This document shows, in pieces, positions 7,290 through 14,356 of a DNA stretch of 24,366 nt. Made by a program: the position numbers and the translations under genes. How positions within the stretch are numbered: the first letter of the stretch is position 1; each line of letters begins with the position of its first letter. Under the pieces are notes generated by a model, which searched no databases, was not told the DNA's origin, and saw nothing but the letters and a program-made list of their open reading frames with translations. This DNA is from an uncultured Clostridium sp. (lineage in GTDB: Bacteria > Bacillota > Clostridia > Lachnospirales > Lachnospiraceae). Location: the NCBI GenBank assembly GCA_900555045.1, contig USJW01000072.1, positions 1 through 24,366 on the forward strand. Reading direction: 5' to 3'.

Positions 7290-8761
7290 TTGAGTTTCCT
7301 CTCTTTCTGGTTAAATTTCATGACGTGCATCAGGGCAAATGCGATTGCCAGCACAATGTATACCTGGACAAATCCCATATCCGGCCCGTAGGTCTCGGTG
7401 CCGAGAATTCCCGGTGAGTGGATCATGCCGATCCCCGTAAGCCCCAGGGCGACCAGGTTTGTTATGGAAGCGCTCTTCCAGTTGTTGTCGATGATGAACA
7501 CGAACACGCAGCCCACCAGCAGTCCCACAAAGGCGGAGCCTGGGTCAAAGGCCATAAATCCGGGCAGCGCGCCCTCCTTCATGTTGTCCACGATGAAGTC
7601 CATGACCACCGGCAGGGAGGCCATGATCACCGCGGGGAAATATTTCTTATCCACCACCTCGAAGGCCTGGGAGTAACTGGAAATTCCCACGAACACCAGG
7701 ATCGGAAGCACCACCGCCTCCGGGATAAAGGCGTTGATGATGGCGGTCAGGCCGGTCAGGCCCACCAGCGCATACAGCGCCACGATTCCCAGGTGGTAGC
7801 CGGTGCCGGATTCCATCTTTTTCCAGCCCGGGTAGCCCCAGTAGAGGCCCACCGCCAGGGGATTGCCGAAGCATGCGCCCACCACGCTGGCCACGCCGCA
7901 GAGCACCAGGGGCTTGGTGTTGGTGAAGAAGGTGTCGCCGCACTCCTTGGCCTGCTCCACCGCCTGGATTCCGGTGATCACCTCGTTTAAGGAGAACACG
8001 ATGATGATCGGCAGGAAGGGGATCATCTCCTTCACCACCTGTCCGTCAAAGATTCCCAGGGTGGGGTGCGGGATGTAAAAGCTCAGGCTGCTTAGGGATT
8101 CCTGCACCGCGCCAAATCCCATGACACCGCTGATCCAGGCCACCGCCGAGCCGACCACGATGGCGATGAGGGCGGCGGGCAGCTTGGTCTCCACACGGCC
8201 CAGATAGATCACGAACAGCACGATCAGGGACAGCCAGCCCACCAGGGGCATTTTTAAGACGCCGTTCATGGACTGCATGATCAGAAACGCCATGGCTCCG
8301 CCGGCTAAGGAGCCGAACAGCGCGCCCGCCGGTACGATCTTTAACACCAGCGGCACCACGAACGCGCCGATGATGAACACGATGCCGCCCAGGAGGTGGG
8401 CCAGCACGCCGGTCTTAAAGGCCAGGTCCGCGTTTCCGGTGCTTAAGAACACCGGGAGCATGATGCTGTAGAGCCAGATGAACATTCTGCCCGCCTGAAG
8501 CCCCGCGGGGATGGCGGTCAGGTTCGGATCGTTGCGCTTGGCCGCTATCCCTCTATAATAGAGCCAAAGTCCGCCGTTTAAAACAACTACCGTCAAAAAC
8601 ATGCCCGGCATCATGGTGCCGAAGATCGTCCCCGAGTCCAGCCCGAAGGTGCCCGCCAGGATGGCGATGGCCACGATCACCTTGGAAAATCCGTCGAAGA
8701 ACACGCCGATGGACGCGTCCAAGTCCGCTTTCTTAAAAAATGGTATTTTTGCCTTTTCCAT
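7286..8761 (-). CDS. NCS2-like permease (second of a pair)
   Basis: Seen: 491 aa, strongly hydrophobic, with about 12-14 membrane segments. It carries a cytoplasmic N-terminus with DLDASIGVFFDGFSK and the core motif GNPLAVGLYWGYPGWKKM, which corresponds in position to the nucleobase-contacting segment of NCS2 (xanthine/uracil, AzgA-like) carriers. Family knowledge: proton- or sodium-coupled uptake of nucleobases or related molecules at the inner membrane. The substrate is not assignable. It is a paralogue of the neighbouring permease and shares both motifs. Start at ATG 8761 after AGGAGGAT. Its stop overlaps the FMN reductase start by 4 bp. Confidence 0.8.
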   Translation of the reverse strand: MEKAKIPFFKKADLDASIGVFFDGFSKVIVAIAILAGTFGLDSGTIFGTMMPGMFLTVVVLNGGLWLYYRGIAAKRNDPNLTAIPAGLQAGRMFIWLYSIMLPVFLSTGNADLAFKTGVLAHLLGGIVFIIGAFVVPLVLKIVPAGALFGSLAGGAMAFLIMQSMNGVLKMPLVGWLSLIVLFVIYLGRVETKLPAALIAIVVGSAVAWISGVMGFGAVQESLSSLSFYIPHPTLGIFDGQVVKEMIPFLPIIIVFSLNEVITGIQAVEQAKECGDTFFTNTKPLVLCGVASVVGACFGNPLAVGLYWGYPGWKKMESGTGYHLGIVALYALVGLTGLTAIINAFIPEAVVLPILVFVGISSYSQAFEVVDKKYFPAVIMASLPVVMDFIVDNMKEGALPGFMAFDPGSAFVGLLVGCVFVFIIDNNWKSASITNLVALGLTGIGMIHSPGILGTETYGPDMGFVQVYIVLAIAFALMHVMKFNQKERKLK

Positions 8762-8881
8762 ACCGTTTATCCTCCTGAATCCTTTACTGTTTTATTCATA
8801 ATCGGCCCGCCCCGGCTAATTCGCCCCGAGGCCTGCGCCCCGCCTAAGATCCGGCGCAGCCAATTCGCTCTGCGGCCCGTC

Positions 8882-10423
8882 TCAGGCCTGCCGCGCCTCC
8901 CCGGCCTCGAAGAAATGCCCCTTCATGTAGAGTAACGCAGCCACCGTCAAGTACACCGCCCCGAAGATCATCCCCGGCTCCGTAAACAGCGCGATCCCCT
9001 CGCAGTGGATCATTCCGGTCGCCGCGCAGGCGGCCATCACAAGCGCAAAGGCCCCCGCCATCTTGTACCTCCGGTCCACCACGCAGGCCAGCAGGCCGGC
9101 GAGCAGCAGGCTGGTGAGAAAACCGCCGTTTCCCAGGTACATGATCCCCCGGATGGGCACGGAGTACGCCGCAAACTGCTCCGCCGTAACTGACGCCATG
9201 GTGCCTCCGGCCGCCTGGACCGAGGAGTTCACAAGCGTCTGCATGTACTGGAACAAAATGGGGATCATGGACAGCAGAATGACATTGTAGTACTTCTTGT
9301 CCATGGAGCGGAAGGTGTTGTCCGTCACCGAAAATCCCACAAAGATCAACAGCACCATCACCGCCTCCGTGGGGATCACGGACATCATCACTCCGGTCAG
9401 CCCGGTGGTGCAGATCACCAGACACAGAAGCCCGTTGACCAGGGAGAAGCCCGCCCTGGCGTCCAACTCCTTCCAGCCCGGGTGGCCGAAGTACACCGTG
9501 GTGGGGAAGGGGTTCCCGAACAGCGCGCCGGTCAACGTGGAGACGCCGTCCATGATCATGGAGCGCCGCTCCGGGTAGACATCCCCGGCCATCTTCGCCG
9601 ATTCCAGGCCCTGCAGCGTGGACAGGAAATTGTTGATCTGCAGCGGGATGATCACGGGCAGATACGGCACAATGCCCTTAAACCCGGCCGCGATGTCGCC
9701 GATTCCCAGGGAAGGCGGGTAGAACCCCAACTCCGAGAAGGAATCCTTTAACGCCCCCGGCGTTAAGTAGCCGCAGGCCCAGGCCGCCGCCGTTCCGATT
9801 AAGATGGCGATCACCCCGGAGGGTATTTTCGCGAACCGCTTGTCCGCCTTTCCCAGGTAGTCGATGATAATAATGAACAGCGGCAGCACCGCGTAAACCG
9901 GCTTGTCGAACACCATGGCCAGTCCCACGATGGACAGCCACACCATGGCCGATGAGGCCATGTTTCCCATCAGCGCGCTGTTGGGGACCGTCCTTACGAT
10001 CCAGCGCCCTGCAAAGCCGCCGGCGATCTCCACCAGGCCGCCCACAAAGGCCGCGGCCAGCCCCACCTGCAGGGCCAGGTCGCAGTCCCCGGTCTGCCAG
10101 TACACCGGGCCGATGATCAGGTACAGCCAGCCGGACAGCTGGGAAGCGCCGATCCCGAAGGGCTGGGAGGTGACATTCTGCCGCCGTTCCCTGTGCGCCA
10201 GGCACCAAGCCTCGTAGAAGTACCACAGATTTCCCAGGAAGATGGCCAGCCCGATTCCCGGCACCACCTTTCCGATCACCACCCGCGCCGGCATGCCGAA
10301 CACCGCGGTCATAATCCCGGTGGCGGTCAGTATTTTCGAGAATCCGTCAAAGAAGATTCCGAGGGACGCGTCGATGTCGCCCTTGCCCCACCAGCGGTAT
10401 TTGAATTGCGTGTTTTCATTCAT
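8882..10423 (-). CDS. NCS2-like permease (first gene of the operon)
   Basis: Seen: 513 aa with many membrane segments, an N-terminal GDIDASLGIFFDGFSK motif, and GNPFPTTVYFGHPGWKEL in the position of the NCS2 substrate-site motif. It is clearly homologous to the next permease in the operon. The start is ATG 10423 with GGAG at 10436-10439; a TTG at 10459 extends the frame but lies inside a regulatory dyad and lacks a site. A 120-bp gap separates it from the second permease, in which no terminator is visible. Being first after the operon promoter, it likely sets the uptake of the compound handled by the downstream enzymes. Confidence 0.8.
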   Translation of the reverse strand: MNENTQFKYRWWGKGDIDASLGIFFDGFSKILTATGIMTAVFGMPARVVIGKVVPGIGLAIFLGNLWYFYEAWCLAHRERRQNVTSQPFGIGASQLSGWLYLIIGPVYWQTGDCDLALQVGLAAAFVGGLVEIAGGFAGRWIVRTVPNSALMGNMASSAMVWLSIVGLAMVFDKPVYAVLPLFIIIIDYLGKADKRFAKIPSGVIAILIGTAAAWACGYLTPGALKDSFSELGFYPPSLGIGDIAAGFKGIVPYLPVIIPLQINNFLSTLQGLESAKMAGDVYPERRSMIMDGVSTLTGALFGNPFPTTVYFGHPGWKELDARAGFSLVNGLLCLVICTTGLTGVMMSVIPTEAVMVLLIFVGFSVTDNTFRSMDKKYYNVILLSMIPILFQYMQTLVNSSVQAAGGTMASVTAEQFAAYSVPIRGIMYLGNGGFLTSLLLAGLLACVVDRRYKMAGAFALVMAACAATGMIHCEGIALFTEPGMIFGAVYLTVAALLYMKGHFFEAGEARQA

Positions 10424-10439
10424 TGTTAAATATTCTCCA

Positions 10440-10466
10440 TCTATTTGTTTATGTCTCAAACAAACT
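10440..10466. promoter_or_regulatory. 27-bp dyad element, copy A
   Basis: TCTATTTGTTTA, four bases, then TCAAACAAACT. It contains half-sites TTTGTTT (10444-10450) and AAACAAA (10458-10464) separated by 7 bp. It lies directly upstream of the permease ribosome binding site. A near-identical copy starts 99 bp away, matching at 22 of 23 positions outside the four central bases. Probably an operator, or an RNA-level element. Confidence 0.6.
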
Positions 10467-10538
10467 GGGCAAAAAATAAATCCGCCTTCTAATTCATAAG
10501 AACGAATGTGTATTTATCATTTCCGCCACTCTCGCCCC

Positions 10539-10565
10539 TCTATTTATTTAACAGTCAAACAAACT
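10539..10565. promoter_or_regulatory. 27-bp dyad element, copy B
   Basis: TCTATTTATTTA, four bases, then TCAAACAAACT, the partner of copy A. It lies in the leader about 30 bp downstream of the predicted - strand transcription start. The unlike central four bases and conserved arms fit a dimeric protein-binding site. Confidence 0.6.
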
Positions 10566-10599
10566 ATGTATTTAAAAAGCGGATCTCAAATCCTTTTTC

Positions 10600-10628
10600 A
10601 ATATAGCACTTCGTTATTTAATTGTCAA
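10600..10628 (-). promoter_or_regulatory. Promoter of the seven-gene operon
   Basis: On the - strand a perfect -35 TTGACA (10628-10623) and -10 TATATT (10605-10600) are spaced by 17 bp. The predicted transcription start near 10593 gives a leader of about 170 nt holding both 27-bp dyads. It is divergent from the riboswitch promoter. Confidence 0.85.
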
Positions 10629-10673
10629 TACCATTTTTAACTTTTTTGAACGAAATCTTTACGTGAAAAATCC

Positions 10674-10702
10674 TTGACAGAAATTCCAATTCGTGCTAGT
10701 CT
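10674..10702 (+). promoter_or_regulatory. Promoter of the manganese riboswitch-ATPase transcript
   Basis: TTGACA (10674-10679) and TAGTCT (10697-10702) are spaced by 17 bp, ending about 10 bp before the first aptamer. No clear second promoter is visible between the two aptamers, so one transcript probably contains both. Confidence 0.7.
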
Positions 10703-10711
10703 AATGCTATT

Positions 10712-10811
10712 GTAAGGGAGTAGTCAGCGCAGCAAAGCGTGACAAAGTCAACAACACTGGAGCCGTCCAAACGCGTGGTTCCCTGGCTTGGTTTTAAATG
10801 ACGAGACTTAC
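10712..10811 (+). ncRNA. yybP-ykoY manganese riboswitch, aptamer 1
   Basis: Seen: AAGGGAGTAGT at the 5' end, AAGTCAACAACACTGG in the middle, and CTGGCTT with ATGACGAGACTTACC at the 3' end, the conserved order of the yybP-ykoY family (Rfam RF00080). P1 is GTAAG (10712-10716) with CTTAC (10807-10811). One arm forms GTCA..CGC/GCG.TGAC. The next arm pairs AAGTCA with TGGCTT and GGAGCC with GGTTCC. Family knowledge: the aptamer binds Mn2+ and usually turns on Mn2+ exporter genes. It is followed at once by a terminator whose 5' arm overlaps the P1 3' strand. Confidence 0.88.
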
Positions 10812-10853
10812 CTGTTCGTTTCTCGGAGGAAGTGACAGGTGGAGTCTTTTTTT
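10805..10853 (+). terminator. Riboswitch-controlled terminator 1
   Basis: The arm GACTTACCTGT (10805-10815) pairs with ACAGGTGGAGTC (10835-10846), leaving one bulged G, followed by seven T (10847-10853). Its 5' arm includes CTTAC of aptamer 1 P1, so P1 and the terminator exclude each other. This gives Mn2+-bound read-through. Confidence 0.85.
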
Positions 10854-10932
10854 GTTGTCTTTTCCGATTCCTGGTGACGTGACCGCAGTCATCTGCGGAG
10901 TGTTTGGCCCCGCCGGAAGGCCGCGGGAATAA

Positions 10933-11039
10933 ATGAGGGAGTAATTCCGCATACTAATGCTAAGATAGGGTATGCGAGGTAAGTCAACAAAATGGCTGCT
11001 GCACAGCGGTCTGGCTTATCTTTAGAGAATGAGACTCAT
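10933..11039 (+). ncRNA. yybP-ykoY manganese riboswitch, aptamer 2
   Basis: Seen: a second full copy of the same motif order: GAGGGAGTAA, AAGTCAACAAAATGG, CTGGCTTATC and AATGAGACTCAT. P1 is ATGAG (10933-10937) with CTCAT (11035-11039), a compensated change from GTAAG/CTTAC in copy 1. The first arm CGCATAC/GTATGCG is 7 bp and unlike copy 1 in sequence. AAGTCA again pairs with TGGCTT. Conserved loops with covarying stems support a real second aptamer, not a fragment. It is followed by its own terminator. Confidence 0.85.
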
Positions 11040-11079
11040 ATGCAGGTTTGTTTAACATAGCTGTGTATGGGTCTTTTTT
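11033..11079 (+). terminator. Riboswitch-controlled terminator 2
   Basis: GACTCATATGCAG (11033-11045) pairs with CTGTGTATGGGTC (11061-11073) over 13 bp including G-U pairs, followed by six T (11074-11079). The 5' arm contains the CTCAT strand of aptamer 2 P1, repeating the switch design of the first unit. It lies about 50 bp upstream of the ATPase start. Confidence 0.88.
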
Positions 11080-11126
11080 ATAAATTAATCACCTTTTTCA
11101 CCATAAGTTTAAAGGAGGAACAAAAC

Positions 11127-13775
11127 GTGAAAGAGTATTTATCCAGTGTGGAGGACGTGCTGAAGGAACAGAATTCGTCCCCGGAAGGCCTCACAAGCGC
11201 GGAGGCGGAAAAAAGGCTTGAAAAATTCGGAAAGAACAAGCTGAAGGAAGGGAAAAAGGTCTCCCTGATCAAGCGCTTCTTAGATGAGCTGGCCGACCCC
11301 ATGATCATCATCCTGATCGTGGCCGCCGTGATCTCCGGCTTCACCGCCTACTACGAGGGCGAGTCCTTCGCCGACGTGATCATCATCATGATCGTGGTCA
11401 TCATCAACGCCGTTCTGGGCGTGGTGCAGGAGAGCAAGGCCGAAGCCGCCATCGCAGCCTTACAGGAGATTGCCGCAGCCACCAGCAAGGTGCTCCGGGA
11501 TGGCAAGATCGTCACCTTAAAGAGTGAAGAGCTGGTGCCTGGCGACGTGGTGGTGCTGGAGGCGGGCGATTCGGTTCCCGCGGACGGGCGAATCATCGAG
11601 TGCGCCAGCATGAAGATCGAGGAGGCGGCCCTGACCGGCGAGTCCGTTCCGGTCAACAAGATCGTCAGCCTGTTAAACTTAGAGGGCGAGAAGGATGTCC
11701 CCCTGGGCGACCGCAAAAACATGATCTACATGGGTTCCACGGTGGTGTACGGCCGCGGCAAGGCGGTGATCACCGGAACCGGAATGAACACCGAGATGGG
11801 TAAGATCGCAGACGCCCTGGCTCAGGCCAAGGACGAGGAGACCCCGCTTCAGATCAAGCTAAACCAGCTGAGCAAGATCCTCACGGTGCTGGTTGTCGGA
11901 ATCTGTGTGGTGATCTTCGCAGTCGGCCTGTTCCGCGCCAACATGACCCCCGAGGGAATCACCGGCGACACGATTTTGAGCACCTTCATGGTGGCGGTAT
12001 CCCTGGCCGTCGCGGCCATCCCCGAGGGCCTGGCCGCCGTGGTGACCATCGTGCTCTCCATCGGCGTGACCAACATGTCCAAGCGCAACGCCATCATCCG
12101 CAAGCTGACCGCGGTGGAAACCCTGGGATGTACGCAGATTATCTGTTCCGATAAAACCGGAACCTTAACTCAGAACAAGATGACCGTGGTGGACCACGTG
12201 GCGGAGGACGAGAACGCCTTAGTTCTGGCCATGGCCCTCTGCTCCGACGCAGAGCTGGATCCGGACAGCCACGACGCGGTGGGCGAGCCCACGGAGTGCG
12301 CGCTGGTGAACGACGCGTTCAAGCACGGCATGGCGAAGCCGGACTTAAAGGCCGCCTACGTGCGAGTGGCGGAAGCTCCCTTCGACTCCATGAGAAAGAT
12401 GATGTCCACCGTCCATGAGACGAGCGACAATACCATTGTCCAGTTCACCAAGGGCGCGCCCGACGAGGTGTTAAAGCGCTGCACCAGAGCGCTTGTGGGC
12501 GGCAAGGTTGTGCCCATGTCCGACGAGATCCGCGCGGGCATCTTAAAGAGCAACAAGGCCATGGCGGACCGCGCACTGCGCGTGCTCTGCGCCGCAAGAC
12601 GCGACTGGAGCCAGATGCCTGAGAGCTCCGATCCCGAATTCTTAGAGCAGGATCTGATCTACCTGGGACTGTCCGGCATGATCGACCCGGTTCGCCCGGA
12701 GGTCAAGGCCGCCATCGTAGAGTGCCGCCAGGCGGGAATCCGCCCGATCATGATCACCGGCGACCACAAGGACACCGCCGTGGCCATCGCCATGGAACTC
12801 GGAATCATCACCGACGCCTCACAGGCGATCACAGGCGCCATGTTAAACGACATGAGCGACGAGGAATTCAACCGCAACATTGAGAACTACGGCGTGTACG
12901 CCAGAGTGCAGCCCGAGCACAAGGTGCGCATCGTCACCGGCTGGAAGTCCAAGGGCAAGATCACCGCGATGACCGGCGACGGCGTCAACGACGCCCCCTC
13001 CATCAAGAGCGCGGACATCGGCGTGGGCATGGGCATCACCGGCACGGACGTGACCAAGAACGTGGCGGACATGGTTCTGGCGGACGACAACTTCGCCACC
13101 ATCGTCTCCGCCGTGGAGGAGGGCCGCCGGATCTACGCCAACATCCGCAAGGCCATCCAGTTCCTGTTGGCCTCCAACCTGGCGGAGGTGCTGGCGATCT
13201 TCTTCGCCACCCTGATCGGCTTCACGATCCTGGAGCCGGTGCACCTGCTGTGGATCAACCTGATCACCGACTGCTTCCCGGCCCTGGCGCTGGGACTGGA
13301 GCAGAGCGAGCCCGACATCATGAAGCGCGCGCCCAGAGATCCCAAGGAGGGAATCTTCGCCGGCGGCATGGGCTTCGACGTGTTCTTCCAGGGCTTTATC
13401 GTGACCATCCTGGTGATGGTGTCCTACCTGTTGGGCCACTACATCGAGAGCGGCGTCTGGGAGTTCGTCAACAGCCCGGACGGAACCACCATGGCGTTCC
13501 TCACGCTGTCCATGGTTGAGATCTTCCACTCCTTAAACATGAGAAGCCGCCGCGGCTCCCTGTTTAAGATGACCACCCACAACCACTTCCTGTTCGGCGC
13601 CATGGTCGTATCCCTGATTCTGACCACCGCCGTGATCGAGGTGCCCTTCCTGGCAAACGCGTTTGAGTTCACACCCATTGACCTCAACGAGTACGCGGTG
13701 GCCCTGGGGCTGGCTGTGTTGATCATCCCGATTATGGAGATTGTGAAGCTGATCCAGCGGAAGATGGGGAAATAA
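11127..13775 (+). CDS. P2A-type cation-transporting ATPase, probable Mn2+ (or Ca2+) exporter
   Basis: Seen: 882 aa with the P-type ATPase core: TGES (170-173) in the actuator domain, PEGL (299-302) in TM4, the phosphorylated Asp342 in DKTGTLT, the nucleotide-domain KGAP, TGDGVND (616-622), and TM6 WINLITD (709-715) carrying the N-x2-T-D cation ligands of the SERCA/PMR1 group. Family knowledge: ATP-driven export of Ca2+ or Mn2+ across the membrane. Two manganese riboswitches upstream favour Mn2+. The start is GTG 11127, 8 nt after GGAGG (11114-11118). A Met at 11067 lies inside terminator 2 and is not credible. The gene is alone on its transcript and ends in a strong terminator. Confidence 0.93.
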   Translation: MKEYLSSVEDVLKEQNSSPEGLTSAEAEKRLEKFGKNKLKEGKKVSLIKRFLDELADPMIIILIVAAVISGFTAYYEGESFADVIIIMIVVIINAVLGVVQESKAEAAIAALQEIAAATSKVLRDGKIVTLKSEELVPGDVVVLEAGDSVPADGRIIECASMKIEEAALTGESVPVNKIVSLLNLEGEKDVPLGDRKNMIYMGSTVVYGRGKAVITGTGMNTEMGKIADALAQAKDEETPLQIKLNQLSKILTVLVVGICVVIFAVGLFRANMTPEGITGDTILSTFMVAVSLAVAAIPEGLAAVVTIVLSIGVTNMSKRNAIIRKLTAVETLGCTQIICSDKTGTLTQNKMTVVDHVAEDENALVLAMALCSDAELDPDSHDAVGEPTECALVNDAFKHGMAKPDLKAAYVRVAEAPFDSMRKMMSTVHETSDNTIVQFTKGAPDEVLKRCTRALVGGKVVPMSDEIRAGILKSNKAMADRALRVLCAARRDWSQMPESSDPEFLEQDLIYLGLSGMIDPVRPEVKAAIVECRQAGIRPIMITGDHKDTAVAIAMELGIITDASQAITGAMLNDMSDEEFNRNIENYGVYARVQPEHKVRIVTGWKSKGKITAMTGDGVNDAPSIKSADIGVGMGITGTDVTKNVADMVLADDNFATIVSAVEEGRRIYANIRKAIQFLLASNLAEVLAIFFATLIGFTILEPVHLLWINLITDCFPALALGLEQSEPDIMKRAPRDPKEGIFAGGMGFDVFFQGFIVTILVMVSYLLGHYIESGVWEFVNSPDGTTMAFLTLSMVEIFHSLNMRSRRGSLFKMTTHNHFLFGAMVVSLILTTAVIEVPFLANAFEFTPIDLNEYAVALGLAVLIIPIMEIVKLIQRKMGK

Positions 13776-13810
13776 TTGTGACTTCTGTTTGACCGCAAAA
13801 TTGACCGGAA

Positions 13811-13848
13811 AAGCCGCCCCGCCAGGCATTGGCGGAGCGGCTTTTTTT
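13811..13848 (+). terminator. Terminator of the ATPase gene
   Basis: AAGCCGC-c-CCGCCA pairs with TGGCGG-a-GCGGCTT around a GGCAT loop, followed by seven T. It lies about 35 bp after the ATPase stop. Confidence 0.9.
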
Positions 13849-13891
13849 CGGTTTTTCCCCCATAATTTCCCCATAAATCTTTTCAAAACCC

Positions 13892-13920
13892 TTGATTTTT
13901 TTTCATGACTGTGGTAAGAT
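13892..13920 (+). promoter_or_regulatory. Promoter of the tRNA genes
   Basis: TTGATT (13892-13897) and TAAGAT (13915-13920) are spaced by 17 bp, 22 bp upstream of tRNA-Tyr. The two tRNA genes probably form one transcript that ends at the terminator at 14201. Confidence 0.7.
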
Positions 13921-13942
13921 TATCAATGCTTATCGAGCATAT

Positions 13943-14024
13943 GGGCGAATTCCCGAGTGGCCAAAGGGGACAGACTGTAAATCTGCTGCAAATTGCTTCG
14001 GTGGTTCGAATCCACCTTCGCCCA
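13943..14024 (+). tRNA. tRNA-Tyr (anticodon GUA)
   Basis: The acceptor stem GGGCGAA / TTCGCCC, a T arm with GGTTCGAATCC, an anticodon loop CTGTAAA giving GUA, and a long variable arm (class II) identify tRNA-Tyr. The discriminator is A; CCA is not encoded. Confidence 0.95.
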
Positions 14025-14103
14025 TTAGCGTGCCAGTTATAGCTTAAGGACAACAGCGCAGAGCGTGTAATTGTCCTCGTTTTCAGCCGTGGTACGTGCG
14101 AAT

Positions 14104-14187
14104 GCGGGTATGGTGGAATAGGCAGACACAAGGGACTTAAAATCCCTCGGAGGCGACTCCGTGCCGGTTCAAGTCCGGCTACCCGCA
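14104..14187 (+). tRNA. tRNA-Leu (anticodon UAA)
   Basis: The acceptor GCGGGTA / TACCCGC, a T arm with GGTTCAAGTCC, an anticodon loop CTTAAAA giving UAA, and a long variable arm identify tRNA-Leu. The discriminator is A; CCA is not encoded. It lies 79 bp after tRNA-Tyr. Confidence 0.95.
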
Positions 14188-14200
14188 TGAATTTAAGACA

Positions 14201-14234
14201 AGTCAGACAGCGTTTTTGCTGTCTGACTTTTTTT
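14201..14234 (+). terminator. Terminator of the tRNA transcript
   Basis: An 11-bp stem AGTCAGACAGC / GCTGTCTGACT with loop GTTTTT is followed by a run of T, 13 bp after tRNA-Leu. Confidence 0.92.
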
Positions 14235-14276
14235 GTATCTCTTTTGTCCCGGCAATTCTGCCGTCCCGTATATTTA

Positions 14277-14305
14277 TTTACAATTCCCTCAAAACTTGTT
14301 ATGAT
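14277..14305 (+). promoter_or_regulatory. Promoter of the nitroreductase gene
   Basis: TTTACA (14277-14282) and TATGAT (14300-14305) are spaced by 17 bp, about 50 bp upstream of the nitroreductase start. Confidence 0.75.
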
Positions 14306-14316
14306 TAATACACTTC

Positions 14317-14333
14317 AGACTGATCATCAGTCT
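14317..14333. promoter_or_regulatory. 17-bp palindrome, probable operator
   Basis: AGACTGAT-c-ATCAGTCT has perfect 8-bp arms around one central base. It begins about 12 bp after the -10 box, so a bound repressor would block transcription start or early elongation. It could also be a small RNA hairpin, but the one-base centre argues against that. Confidence 0.6.
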
Positions 14334-14356
14334 CAGCAGAGAAAGGACCTGATTTT

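Noticed and set aside
11067..11126. Upstream Met start for the P-type ATPase
   Set aside because: The ATG lies inside the terminator stem of riboswitch 2; GTG at 11127 has a perfect ribosome binding site.
12843..13529. Open frame opposite the ATPase gene
   Set aside because: His/Val/Asp-rich antisense shadow without motifs; the + strand carries conserved ATPase residues.
13883..14188. Open frame opposite the two tRNA genes (starts MRVAGLEPARSR)
   Set aside because: This is the well-known false protein produced by translating the antisense of tRNA genes.
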